33,119 bases of DNA, from assembly GCA_002691685.1 (NCBI GenBank), contig NZIQ01000023.1:1-33119 (forward strand), written 5' to 3'. Under the pieces are notes generated by a model. That model saw only the letters and a program-made list of their open reading frames with translations. It did not search any database and was not told the origin of the DNA. Both the position numbers and the translations under genes were made by a program. The stretch is from Flavobacteriaceae bacterium (GTDB lineage Bacteria; Bacteroidota; Bacteroidia; Flavobacteriales; Flavobacteriaceae). Below, one piece after another: positions 17,871 through 25,257 of the stretch (the stretch's first letter is position 1; every line of letters starts with the position of its first letter).

Positions 17871-18376
17871 TATATAAAATTAGAGTCATTCTAGACGCCA
17901 AAGAGGACGTCTTTAGAGATATTGCCGTCGAGGAGGATATCAATTTAGAAGAATTACACAATGCTGTAACACAAGCCTTTGGGTTTGATGCCTCAGAAAT
18001 GGCTGCTTTTTACAATTGCGATGACAATTGGAATCAGCAAGAACAATATTCCCTATTTGACATGGGAGAAGGTCAAACGGAATTAATGTCAGAAACACCG
18101 ATGAAAATTGTGCTCAATGAAGAAGGCACAAAATTAATTTACGTCTATGACTTTTTCAATATGTGGACTTTTTTTGTTGAACTCGCTAGTGTTGAATCCA
18201 AACCAACCGAATTCATCTATCCACAATTGCTTTTTAGTTTTGGAGTATTACCGGAAAGTCCACCTGATAAAGATTTCAGCTTTGGAACAGAAGATAAAGA
18301 CGGAGATTTAAACATGGGATTTGATGATATGGAATCTTTTGATGACATGGAGTCTGATCCAGAAAACTGGTATTAG
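17867..18376 (+). CDS. pRiA4b ORF-3-like family protein
   Basis: 169 residues: IYKIRVILDAKEDVFRDIAVEEDINLEELHNAVTQAFGF is the start typical of the plasmid pRiA4b ORF-3-like family, followed by AAFYNCDDNWN, a KLIYVYDFFNMWTFFVEL stretch and an acidic tail. Despite the family name (once linked to transposon passenger genes), nothing here suggests a mobile element: no transposase, no inverted repeats, and the gene overlaps ctaA by ATGA. Function unknown. The C-terminal tail is very acidic and contains a tandem FDDMES duplication (152-163), which could be a protein-binding tail. Confidence 0.85.
   Translation: MIYKIRVILDAKEDVFRDIAVEEDINLEELHNAVTQAFGFDASEMAAFYNCDDNWNQQEQYSLFDMGEGQTELMSETPMKIVLNEEGTKLIYVYDFFNMWTFFVELASVESKPTEFIYPQLLFSFGVLPESPPDKDFSFGTEDKDGDLNMGFDDMESFDDMESDPENWY
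18320..18355 (+). repeat. 18-bp tandem duplication in an acidic tail
   Basis: TTTGATGATATGGAATCT (18320-18337) is followed at once by TTTGATGACATGGAGTCT (18338-18355), with two synonymous differences. It encodes FDDMES twice, in frame, so it is a coding duplication that has since drifted silently. Confidence 0.9.
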
Positions 18377-18379
18377 ACT

Positions 18380-19438
18380 ATGATTAATTTTTACGGTGCA
18401 CAATTCACAGGACTTTCATTACATCAAGTGGGGAATAAACACAAAAATGAAAGTGTCATTCTCTCTGAAAACACACAGGATTTAAATGATGAACTATCAC
18501 AATTATTACGAGAATACTTTTTTAAACCCTTCAGAGAAAAAGAAGAAAATTTCTTCAATTTCACTCATGAAATCGATTTGGAATTTAATGAGATTTACAC
18601 GCTTTGTGCGTCCTTATTTGAGCAACCTGAATCGCTACATTTGATCTCTAAAAAAATTGCTACACACCTCTACGAAAAATCAAATCACCCACATATCAAA
18701 AGCGGTGAGCTTTATGTTGCACATTTTGAAAATATTGTGATAGACAACGAAAAAGTTGACGCCATCGGTATTTTCAAAAGTGAATTAAAACACGACTTTT
18801 TAGAATTCGAAAACGATGCACATTCGATTAACCTAATTTTGAGAAAAGGCATATCGCTTTCAAGACTAGATAAAGGATGTCTTGTTTTTAATAGTCAAAA
18901 AGAAGAGGGATTTAAAGTACTAAGTGTTGATAACAATAGGTATGACACTAAATATTGGAATCATGAGTTCCTGACCATTGACCCCCTTACTGACGAGCGT
19001 TTCTTTACCAAAAACTACCTCAAGTTTTGTAAAGATTTTGCCAAAGATGTTGTTCTTCCTGCCGAAGACAAACAGCAAGAAGTATTATTCATGAACAAGG
19101 CAGTTAATCATTTTGCCAAAAACAATCACTTTGAAGAAAGCCAATTTTTAAATGAAGTCATTGATAATCCCGAACTCATTCCAGAGTTTAAGCACTACAA
19201 AGTTGAACGCGGGCCTAAATACAGCATAGAGGATGTTTCAGATTTTGACATTGCAAATAAGGCAGTTTCCGAAGTACGTAAGAAGTTTAAAAATGATATT
19301 CATCTCGACACCAATATGCACATCAAGCTAGATTTCATCAATAGCGAATCTGCTTCTCAATTCATTGAAAAAGGATGGGATGAAGAGCGACAGATGTATT
19401 ACTACTTGCTCTACTTTAATCAAGAAATGAAGAAATAG
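18380..19438 (+). CDS. NdpA/YejK-type nucleoid-associated protein
   Basis: 352 residues. The family start MINFYGAQFTGLSLHQVGNK, followed by LREYFFKPFREKEENFFNFTHE, SGELYVAHFENIVIDNEKVDAIGIFKSE, a middle LDKGCLVFN segment and FLTIDPLTDERFFTKNYLKFCKDF, identifies the 37-kDa nucleoid-associated family. E. coli YejK binds DNA and associates with the nucleoid; the biochemical role in Bacteroidota is not established. It starts 3 bases after the pRiA4b-like gene and closes the seven-gene run. Its stop lies 3 bases from the stop of the convergent kinase-like gene, with no visible terminator. Confidence 0.88.
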   Translation: MINFYGAQFTGLSLHQVGNKHKNESVILSENTQDLNDELSQLLREYFFKPFREKEENFFNFTHEIDLEFNEIYTLCASLFEQPESLHLISKKIATHLYEKSNHPHIKSGELYVAHFENIVIDNEKVDAIGIFKSELKHDFLEFENDAHSINLILRKGISLSRLDKGCLVFNSQKEEGFKVLSVDNNRYDTKYWNHEFLTIDPLTDERFFTKNYLKFCKDFAKDVVLPAEDKQQEVLFMNKAVNHFAKNNHFEESQFLNEVIDNPELIPEFKHYKVERGPKYSIEDVSDFDIANKAVSEVRKKFKNDIHLDTNMHIKLDFINSESASQFIEKGWDEERQMYYYLLYFNQEMKK

Positions 19439-19441
19439 ATC

Positions 19442-20500
19442 TTAAATACCCCAATTTAAATCTTTGTAATTCTTTGTAACGAAAGAAAGTGATCCACTTA
19501 AAATCTGTCCCATAGTCTTACAAGATTTAAAGTAAGAATCCTTTGTTAGGTTGTAGATTTCTTGTCCCAAAGCTGCGGTACGCGTAGAGTCTGATACGAT
19601 ATCTAATTTACAAATCTCCATAAGTCGTCTTAATTGTGTTTCATTACTCAATGCTCTCTTGGCGAGAATAGATCGCTCCTCTCTTTTGTATTGGTCAATT
19701 GAATCTTTGAGTAAAAACTTCTTGATTAAATTAACCATTCTCTTGTTTTCTTCAAAAAATTGAGGACGATATACCTTTAAATTTCCTTCGTAGAATTGTT
19801 GATCAAAATCTATTGGACGGATTTTATGAATGACGCTGTCAAAATCATGAACTGGAATAACAACGTAATTATATGAACGCATATCTCCCAATAAACGAAT
19901 CATAGAGCGTTCATTGAATTTAACAAACTCTTTAGCAAGTTGATTTTGTTGTGATTTAGAAAGTTGGGGTAAGTATTCTTCAATAAAAATATCTCCTGGG
20001 ATTCCAGATATATGTTCCTCAATCAGCGTACCCTCGTAAACCAAAAAATTCAAGTTATAAGGTGATAGCAAATGTTCAAGTTCTAAACCATAGAGCCTAG
20101 AGGCATCAGTTTTCTTAACATAAAAATAAGTGTAATTATCATTGAGAATATTTCTAACCTTAACTCTAAAGGGTTTTGAATTTCCAAAGGTGCAAAAGTC
20201 CACAGCATCCACAGATAAATACTTGATTATTTCCTCATTACCATCCGAATGTAGATTCGAATAGATTTGCTTAAGGCTCTTATCTATTTCTTCGCGCTCT
20301 AACTCGGGATAAACAACTCTTACCCAAAGGGTATCTCTCTCTTTTGAATCATAAACACTGACTGCAGTTTCAAATCGAAGTAAATCTTCATAGAAAATAG
20401 GAATTTCAATGAGACGATTATAACGATTTAGGTAATGCCTAAAACCGCTAGACACCTCGAAGGCAGGTTTTTTATAAAAAAGTAGTTTTTCCAGTTGCAT
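19442..20500 (-). CDS. Unrecognised protein with a kinase/APH-like fold signature
   Basis: 352 residues from the ATG at 20500. I do not recognise a named family. The central part carries elements in the order of the protein-kinase-like/aminoglycoside phosphotransferase fold: YFYVKK with K129/K130 as candidate beta-3 lysine, YGLELEHLL (E140/E142) as a possible alpha-C glutamate, the hinge-like LVYEGTLIEEHISGIPGD, a catalytic-loop pattern LGDMRSYN with D206 and N211 spaced D+5, and PIDFDQQF with D231 as the DFG-like metal aspartate. A helical C-terminal extension (about 245-350) follows. No signal peptide or membrane segment. A TTG start at 20539 would add 13 residues, but these overlap the probable promoter. 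It is divergent from uvrB across fewer than 100 bases. Confidence 0.75.
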   Translation of the reverse strand: MQLEKLLFYKKPAFEVSSGFRHYLNRYNRLIEIPIFYEDLLRFETAVSVYDSKERDTLWVRVVYPELEREEIDKSLKQIYSNLHSDGNEEIIKYLSVDAVDFCTFGNSKPFRVKVRNILNDNYTYFYVKKTDASRLYGLELEHLLSPYNLNFLVYEGTLIEEHISGIPGDIFIEEYLPQLSKSQQNQLAKEFVKFNERSMIRLLGDMRSYNYVVIPVHDFDSVIHKIRPIDFDQQFYEGNLKVYRPQFFEENKRMVNLIKKFLLKDSIDQYKREERSILAKRALSNETQLRRLMEICKLDIVSDSTRTAALGQEIYNLTKDSYFKSCKTMGQILSGSLSFVTKNYKDLNWGI

Positions 20501-20557
20501 GTGAACAAGGTATAAAACTTTAAACGCATTAAAAAACAAGGAAGTAGTCGAATGTAC

Positions 20558-20590
20558 TTTGGTGTATCCCCTGTAGAACCCCTAACTTTG
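20558..20590 (+). promoter_or_regulatory. Predicted promoter of uvrB
   Basis: TTTG (20558-20561), 21 nt, then TAACTTTG (20583-20590): both Bacteroidota elements match exactly. The -7 element ends 4 nt before the ATG, so the mRNA should be leaderless or nearly so. No SOS-box-like palindrome is apparent. Confidence 0.65.
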
Positions 20591-20594
20591 AATC

Positions 20595-22589
20595 ATGAAA
20601 TTTAATTTAATTTCTGATTATGCTCCTACTGGAGATCAGCCTCAAGCCATTGAAGCACTTTCTAAAGGAGTGAAACAAGGCGAAGTGTTTCAAACCCTTT
20701 TAGGAGTAACCGGTTCTGGAAAGACGTTTACTGTGGCCAATGTCATTGAAAAAGTACAGCGGCCAACACTAGTTCTTGCCCATAACAAAACATTGGCAGC
20801 TCAGCTGTACTCAGAATTCAAACAATTCTTTCCTGAGAATGCCATTGAATATTTTGTTTCGTACTACGATTATTATCAGCCTGAGGCATACATTCCAACA
20901 AGCGGTACATATATCGAAAAGGATTTATCTATCAATGAGGATATTGAAAAACTCAGATTGAGCACTACCTCTTCCCTCTTATCCGGGCGACGCGATGTAC
21001 TTGTAGTGGCTTCAGTTTCGTGCCTCTATGGAATTGGAAACCCTATAGAATTTCAAAAAAATGTAATTCGCATTCGAAAAGATATGGTCCTCTCAAGAAC
21101 TAAGTTTCTACATTTATTAGTACAAGGTTTGTATTCGAGAACTACGGCTGAATTTAAAAATGGCAATTTCAGAATTAAAGGTGATGTTGTAGATGTATTT
21201 CCAGGCTATGCTGATTACGCCTTTAGAATTCATTTTTTTGGAGATGAAATTGAAGAAATAGAAGCCTTTGATCCCAATTCTAACACAATCTTAGAAGATT
21301 ATGACCAATTGCATATTTATCCTGCAAATATGTTTGTCACCTCGCCTGATGTGCTTCAAAATGCCATCGTACAAATTCAGGATGACTTGGTCAAACAGGT
21401 TAATTACTTTAAGGATATTGCCAAACCCCTTGAAGCTAAACGATTAGAAGAGCGTACCACTTTTGACCTAGAAATGATGCGAGAACTAGGGTACTGTTCT
21501 GGAATTGAAAATTATTCAAGGTATCTGGATGGTAGAGCTCCAGGAACAAGACCCTTCTGTCTTTTGGATTATTTTCCAGATGATTATTTAATGGTAGTAG
21601 ATGAAAGTCATGTGACCATACCTCAAGTTCACGCCATGTATGGAGGCGATAGATCCCGAAAAGAAAATCTAGTCACCTATGGATTTCGATTACCCGCCGC
21701 AATGGATAATAGACCCTTAAAATTTGAAGAATTTGAAAATTTACAAAATCAAATCATTTATGTCAGTGCAACTCCCGCAGACTATGAACTTCAACTTTGT
21801 GAAGGAATTTTTGTAGAGCAAATTATCCGTCCGACAGGACTTCTAGACCCTGTTATTGAAGTTAGGCCTACCAAAAATCAAATTGATGACCTAGTGGAGG
21901 AAATAAGAAAAAGAGAAGAATTAGACGAACGTGTTTTGGTCACAACCTTAACTAAGCGAATGGCCGAAGAATTGACCAAATACCTCACAAGAATTAGAGT
22001 GCGCTGTCGTTACATCCACAGTGATGTAGATACACTAGAACGGGTCGAAATTATGCAAGATTTAAGAAAAGGACTTTTCGATGTGCTCATTGGAGTTAAT
22101 CTGCTTCGAGAAGGTTTAGATCTCCCTGAGGTAAGTCTAGTGGCCATTGTAGATGCTGATAAGGAAGGTTTTTTGAGAAGTAATAGAAGTTTAACACAAA
22201 CGGTGGGTCGTGCCGCGAGAAATGTCAATGGCAAAGCCATTATGTATGCCGATAACGTTACTAACAGCATGCAAAGCACTATCGATCAAACCTCCTATCG
22301 AAGGGAAAAACAAATGGAATACAATCAGATAAACAATATAGTTCCAACTGCTTTACACAAGAAAATAGAAACAGCCTTAGACAGCTTGCTCAATAGTACG
22401 AAACCGAAAAATGAATCAAGCGTCCCTGAAAAGGACGAAGATATGGCCTATCTACTACCTCATGAAATTGAACAAATGATCAAGAAAAAAAGAAAAGAAA
22501 TGCAAAAAGCTGCGCAAGATTTAGATTTCATGCAAGCCGCCAAACTTCGTGATCAAATCAAAGAATTAGAAGTTCAAAAAAAAAGCTAA
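20595..22589 (+). CDS. uvrB: Excinuclease ABC subunit B
   Basis: Damage-verifying helicase-like subunit of nucleotide excision repair. 664 residues, normal length. Walker A GVTGSGKT lies at 37-44 and the damage-inserting beta-hairpin in YYDYYQPEAYIPTSGTYIEKD at about 90-110. DESHVTIPQ follows, then helicase motifs VSATP, IRPTGLLDP, RYIHSDVDTLERVEI, GVNLLREGLDLPEVSLV and QTVGRAARN. The C-terminal UVR segment (LRDQIKELEVQKK, residues 650-664) is the UvrC contact. It stands alone, converging on the metzincin-like lipoprotein gene with 34 bases between. Confidence 0.98.
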   Translation: MKFNLISDYAPTGDQPQAIEALSKGVKQGEVFQTLLGVTGSGKTFTVANVIEKVQRPTLVLAHNKTLAAQLYSEFKQFFPENAIEYFVSYYDYYQPEAYIPTSGTYIEKDLSINEDIEKLRLSTTSSLLSGRRDVLVVASVSCLYGIGNPIEFQKNVIRIRKDMVLSRTKFLHLLVQGLYSRTTAEFKNGNFRIKGDVVDVFPGYADYAFRIHFFGDEIEEIEAFDPNSNTILEDYDQLHIYPANMFVTSPDVLQNAIVQIQDDLVKQVNYFKDIAKPLEAKRLEERTTFDLEMMRELGYCSGIENYSRYLDGRAPGTRPFCLLDYFPDDYLMVVDESHVTIPQVHAMYGGDRSRKENLVTYGFRLPAAMDNRPLKFEEFENLQNQIIYVSATPADYELQLCEGIFVEQIIRPTGLLDPVIEVRPTKNQIDDLVEEIRKREELDERVLVTTLTKRMAEELTKYLTRIRVRCRYIHSDVDTLERVEIMQDLRKGLFDVLIGVNLLREGLDLPEVSLVAIVDADKEGFLRSNRSLTQTVGRAARNVNGKAIMYADNVTNSMQSTIDQTSYRREKQMEYNQINNIVPTALHKKIETALDSLLNSTKPKNESSVPEKDEDMAYLLPHEIEQMIKKKRKEMQKAAQDLDFMQAAKLRDQIKELEVQKKS

Positions 22590-22623
22590 ACTCCAAAAAC
22601 AATTACACACAATGACATACGAC

Positions 22624-23244
22624 TTAGTGACTACACTGCGTATGTTTTGCCCTAACAAATCCCGCATTCGCAGCTCCGCATACTAAATATTGAGCTCCTT
22701 CAAAAGTACCTTTGAAAAATTGACTTTTAATTTCGACAAAGTCTTTTAGTGTGGTTTCTAAATGAACTCCCAGTGAAGGATACATAATAGGGTATTGTCC
22801 GTTTGGAACGTCTTCAGAATGATCGTAAAAATTATACGCGTGCCCAAATTCATGATACATTAAAATCAGTCTTCTCACCTTGGAATAATTATCCCAAGCA
22901 TCCTTTGATATGCGCACATAAACATTGGGAGGAGTGCGTGTTCCGTAAGCACAAGGAATAGCGTATCCTGCATAGTCCGGTGAAAGTTCCACTGAATTAT
23001 CAGTACTCCACTCAATACTCGTGGTCCAATCTTGTCCTAATCCTTCTATTCCTTCGCGTCGTGAATCTTTTTTATAAAGATTCCAGTAGTCTCGAGGATG
23101 CGCATCAGGCCCCACTTGATCGTAAAAAGGATCAGTAAAAACCTCAAGTGTTGGGTCAAATTCAGCCGGAGTAAAAGCGGATGAAGAATCCTTAGAACAG
23201 GACATCATCAAAAGGATTAATCCAACTATTAAACTCTTTTTCAT
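22624..23244 (-). CDS. Putative metzincin-like zinc metalloprotease lipoprotein
   Basis: 206 residues. A signal peptide with lipobox (LLMMSC, C16) marks a lipoprotein. A zinc motif HEFGH at 131-135 is followed by H142 as candidate third ligand, and a Met-turn-like YPIMYPSLG lies at 151-159. The arrangement recalls metzincins, but the third histidine is one residue further than the canonical HEXXHXXGXXH spacing and there is no glycine at the usual place. The region before it (DWTTSIEWST, CAYGTRTPPNVYVRISKDAWD) is not recognised. A four-cysteine complement in the mature part (C98, C189, C204, plus the lipid C16) may allow one disulfide. Function is inferred from motifs only. It lies downstream of the hsp20 terminator on the same strand. 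Confidence 0.7.
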   Translation of the reverse strand: MKKSLIVGLILLMMSCSKDSSSAFTPAEFDPTLEVFTDPFYDQVGPDAHPRDYWNLYKKDSRREGIEGLGQDWTTSIEWSTDNSVELSPDYAGYAIPCAYGTRTPPNVYVRISKDAWDNYSKVRRLILMYHEFGHAYNFYDHSEDVPNGQYPIMYPSLGVHLETTLKDFVEIKSQFFKGTFEGAQYLVCGAANAGFVRAKHTQCSH

Positions 23245-23275
23245 CTTTTCATCTTTTGTGTTTTAGATTAAAATT

Positions 23276-23303
23276 AAAAAAAAAAGAGGAGCAAATGCCC
23301 CTC
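23276..23303 (-). terminator. Intrinsic terminator after hsp20
   Basis: On the minus strand GAGGGGC, loop ATTT, GCTCCTC (one G-U pair), then ten T residues (23276-23285). It begins about 10 nt past the hsp20 stop and separates it from the lipoprotein gene. Confidence 0.88.
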
Positions 23304-23313
23304 CTTAACATAA

Positions 23314-23730
23314 TTAACTAATAGACAGCGTTCGTTTAAGTTTTGATTTTGGTTCTTTTCTTAAAGGCAATTGCAATTGAAGAAGTCCATTGTTATAAGC
23401 AACTACAATTTTTTCATGATTTATGTGTTCAGGTAATTCAAAAAAACGTTCAAATCCCGCAATTATAAATTCTCTTCTTTTAAACTGATCTGTTTCAGAT
23501 TTCGAATTACTTTCTTTATTTGCCTTTACTCTTAATGTATTTTCATCTATGGTAACTTCAAAGTCTTTCTTGGCAAAGCCAGGTGCGCTGAGCTCCATTT
23601 CATATCCCTTATCTACTTCTTTAATATTGATTGCAGGCGATTGATAATTTGGTTGAAATGATTTAGTAGGAAAGCTCGTAAATAAATCATCTAATAAAGT
23701 TGGATAAAATCTTGATCTTGTCAATGTCAT
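23314..23730 (-). CDS. Small heat-shock protein, Hsp20 family
   Basis: 138 residues. A short N-terminal arm (TRSRFYPTLLDDLFTSFP) precedes the alpha-crystallin domain at about 38-125 (SPAINIKEVDKGYEMELSAPGFAKKDFEVTID, FKRREFIIAGFERFFELP, VAYNNGLLQLQLPLRKE with the G-L-L-turn motif). An ATP-independent holdase that binds unfolding proteins. A longer frame starts at 23766 but its extra 12 residues are polar and not family-like, and they would overlap the promoter; MTLTRSRFYP at 23730 matches the usual start in this phylum. The gene has its own terminator and an unusual upstream region with two repeats, consistent with stress control. Confidence 0.93.
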   Translation of the reverse strand: MTLTRSRFYPTLLDDLFTSFPTKSFQPNYQSPAINIKEVDKGYEMELSAPGFAKKDFEVTIDENTLRVKANKESNSKSETDQFKRREFIIAGFERFFELPEHINHEKIVVAYNNGLLQLQLPLRKEPKSKLKRTLSIS

Positions 23731-23762
23731 ACTATTTGTTTTTTTGATTTGACTATCTAGAA

Positions 23763-23777
23763 ACAAATCCTATTCCA
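23763..23777 (-). promoter_or_regulatory. Possible -24/-12 type promoter of hsp20
   Basis: On the minus strand TGGAATAGGATTTGT has GG and TTG at the spacing of sigma-54 promoters (TGG...N8...TTG), although the consensus C after TTG is T. The start point would fall about 20 nt before the ATG. A vegetative reading (TAGGATTTG, one base too long for TAnnTTTG) is the alternative. Confidence 0.3.
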
Positions 23778-23789
23778 AATGAAAAAAAC

Positions 23790-23834
23790 TGACTTTTTGA
23801 CATGATAATACTTGAATAAAATGACTTTTTGGCA
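23790..23834 (-). repeat. Paired 13-bp upstream sites of hsp20
   Basis: Minus-strand TGTCAAAAAGTCA (23790-23802) and TGCCAAAAAGTCA (23822-23834) differ at one base and are offset by 32 bp, about three helical turns. They lie upstream of hsp20; the distal copy touches the end of the sucC terminator. They look like paired regulator sites. Confidence 0.55.
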
Positions 23835-23860
23835 AAAAAAGACGCCCATATAAGGCGTCT
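23834..23860 (-). terminator. Intrinsic terminator of sucC
   Basis: On the minus strand AGACGCC, a 7-nt loop, GGCGTCT, then seven T residues (23834-23840). It lies 26 nt past the sucC stop. Confidence 0.92.
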
Positions 23861-23885
23861 ATTTAAAAGAGTTTAGAAGTAGTTC

Positions 23886-25079
23886 TTAAGTCAAGACTTC
23901 TTTAACTTTATCTGCAGCCTCTTTAAATTGAACAGCAGAATGAACTTCAAGGCCTGAATTATCAATAATTTCTTTTGCAATTTCAGCGTTAGTTCCTTGA
24001 AGTCTAACTATAATCGGAACATTTATTTGATCAGCCATATTTTTATAGGCTTCTACAATTCCATTTGCTACACGATCACAACGAACAATTCCACCAAAAA
24101 TATTTACCAATATAGCCTTTACATTTTCATCTCTTAAAATAATTCTGAACGCCTCTTCGACCCTTTTAGCATCGGCAGTACCCCCCACATCTAAAAAATT
24201 AGCAGGTTCACCTCCAGCCATTTTAATCAAATCCATTGTAGCCATAGCGAGACCAGCCCCATTAACCATGCAGCCTACATTACCGTCGAGATCTACATAG
24301 TTTAAACCCAATGCTTTCGCCTCTACTTCAATAGGGTTCTCTTCTCGTTCATCTCGCATCAAAGCGTAATTGGGTCTTCGATATAACGCATTGTCATCAA
24401 TAGTAACCTTAGCGTCAACAGCAATGATTTTCTCATCTGAAGTTTTTAATACGGGGTTAATTTCAAAAAGACTTGAATCACTTTCCACGTAAGCCTTATA
24501 GAGGTTGCTAATAAACTTAACCATTCCCTTATATGCTGTTCCGCTCAATCCCAAGTTAAAGGCAACGTTTCTCGCCTGAAAAGCCGTAAGTCCAATCGTA
24601 GGGTCAACTTCTTCTGTAAATATTAAATGAGGAGTTTTCTCTGCTACCTCTTCAATATCCATTCCTCCTTCTGTAGAATACATAATCATATTTTTACCTG
24701 ATGCACGGTTGAGCAAGACAGATACATAAAATTCACTTGGTTCTGAATCTCCAGGATAATAGACATCCTCAGCAACAATAACTTGATGAACGGTCTTACC
24801 TTCTGCGCTTGTTTGTGGTGTAATTAAATTCATACCAATAATTTGATTTGAAATTGACTCTACCTCCTTCAAATTTTTGGCGAGTTTTACTCCACCTCCT
24901 TTACCTCTACCACCAGCATGAACCTGAGCTTTGATAACGTGCCAACCTGTCCCGGTCTCCTCTGTTAGTTGCTTTGCCGCCTCGACAGCCTCTTGTGGAC
25001 TAGTGGCTAATTTACCGCGCTGTACGCCAACACCGAAACTTGCTAAAATCTCTTTTCCTTGATATTCGTGAAGATTCAT
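23886..25079 (-). CDS. sucC: Succinyl-CoA synthetase beta subunit
   Basis: ATP-grasp subunit of the TCA-cycle enzyme converting succinyl-CoA to succinate with nucleotide triphosphate formation. 397 residues, the typical length. N-terminus MNLHEYQGKEILASFGV; nucleotide-binding loop AQVHAGGRGKGGGVKLAKN at about 51-69; SLFEINPVLKT and DAKVTIDDNA for metal and grasp; the C-terminal ligase domain has GNVGCMVNGAGLAMATMD, FLDVGGTAD and NIFGGIVRCD. The alpha subunit gene sucD is not adjacent, as is common in Bacteroidota. It has its own promoter and terminator, so it is probably monocistronic. Confidence 0.97.
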   Translation of the reverse strand: MNLHEYQGKEILASFGVGVQRGKLATSPQEAVEAAKQLTEETGTGWHVIKAQVHAGGRGKGGGVKLAKNLKEVESISNQIIGMNLITPQTSAEGKTVHQVIVAEDVYYPGDSEPSEFYVSVLLNRASGKNMIMYSTEGGMDIEEVAEKTPHLIFTEEVDPTIGLTAFQARNVAFNLGLSGTAYKGMVKFISNLYKAYVESDSSLFEINPVLKTSDEKIIAVDAKVTIDDNALYRRPNYALMRDEREENPIEVEAKALGLNYVDLDGNVGCMVNGAGLAMATMDLIKMAGGEPANFLDVGGTADAKRVEEAFRIILRDENVKAILVNIFGGIVRCDRVANGIVEAYKNMADQINVPIIVRLQGTNAEIAKEIIDNSGLEVHSAVQFKEAADKVKEVLT

Positions 25080-25097
25080 ATTAATCTAAATTTTGCA

Positions 25098-25127
25098 CAA
25101 AAATAGAAAACCGGAGTTTATTACAAA
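25098..25127 (-). promoter_or_regulatory. Predicted promoter of sucC
   Basis: Minus-strand TTTG (25124-25127), 18 nt, then TATTTTTG (25098-25105), ending 18 nt before the ATG. Both elements match the Bacteroidota vegetative consensus. Confidence 0.7.
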
Positions 25128-25159
25128 CGAAATCTATCGAACATTTCGTAAATACTGTT

Positions 25160-25190
25160 AGACATCAAACATTTTAAGCCTCTGATGTCT
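25160..25190. repeat. Inverted repeat between sucC and lysA
   Basis: AGACATCA (25160-25167) and TGATGTCT (25183-25190) are perfect 8-bp inverted arms separated by 15 nt. They lie between the divergent sucC promoter and lysA. No T-run follows on either strand, so this is not a usual terminator; it may be an operator. Confidence 0.55.
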
Positions 25191-25221
25191 TAATTTAATC
25201 ACGATACTTACAATAAAACAA

Positions 25222-25229
25222 TAACTTTA
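25222..25229 (+). promoter_or_regulatory. Possible -7 element of lysA
   Basis: TAACTTTA, one mismatch from TAnnTTTG, 28 nt before the lysA ATG. No -33 TTTG is visible. Confidence 0.3.
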
Positions 25230-25257
25230 GTAGTTTTGATTTTCAAAAAAATAAAAA

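Noticed and set aside
17867-18376. Mobile-element passenger, from the pRiA4b family name
   Set aside because: No transposase, inverted repeats or base-composition break; the gene overlaps ctaA and fits the operon.
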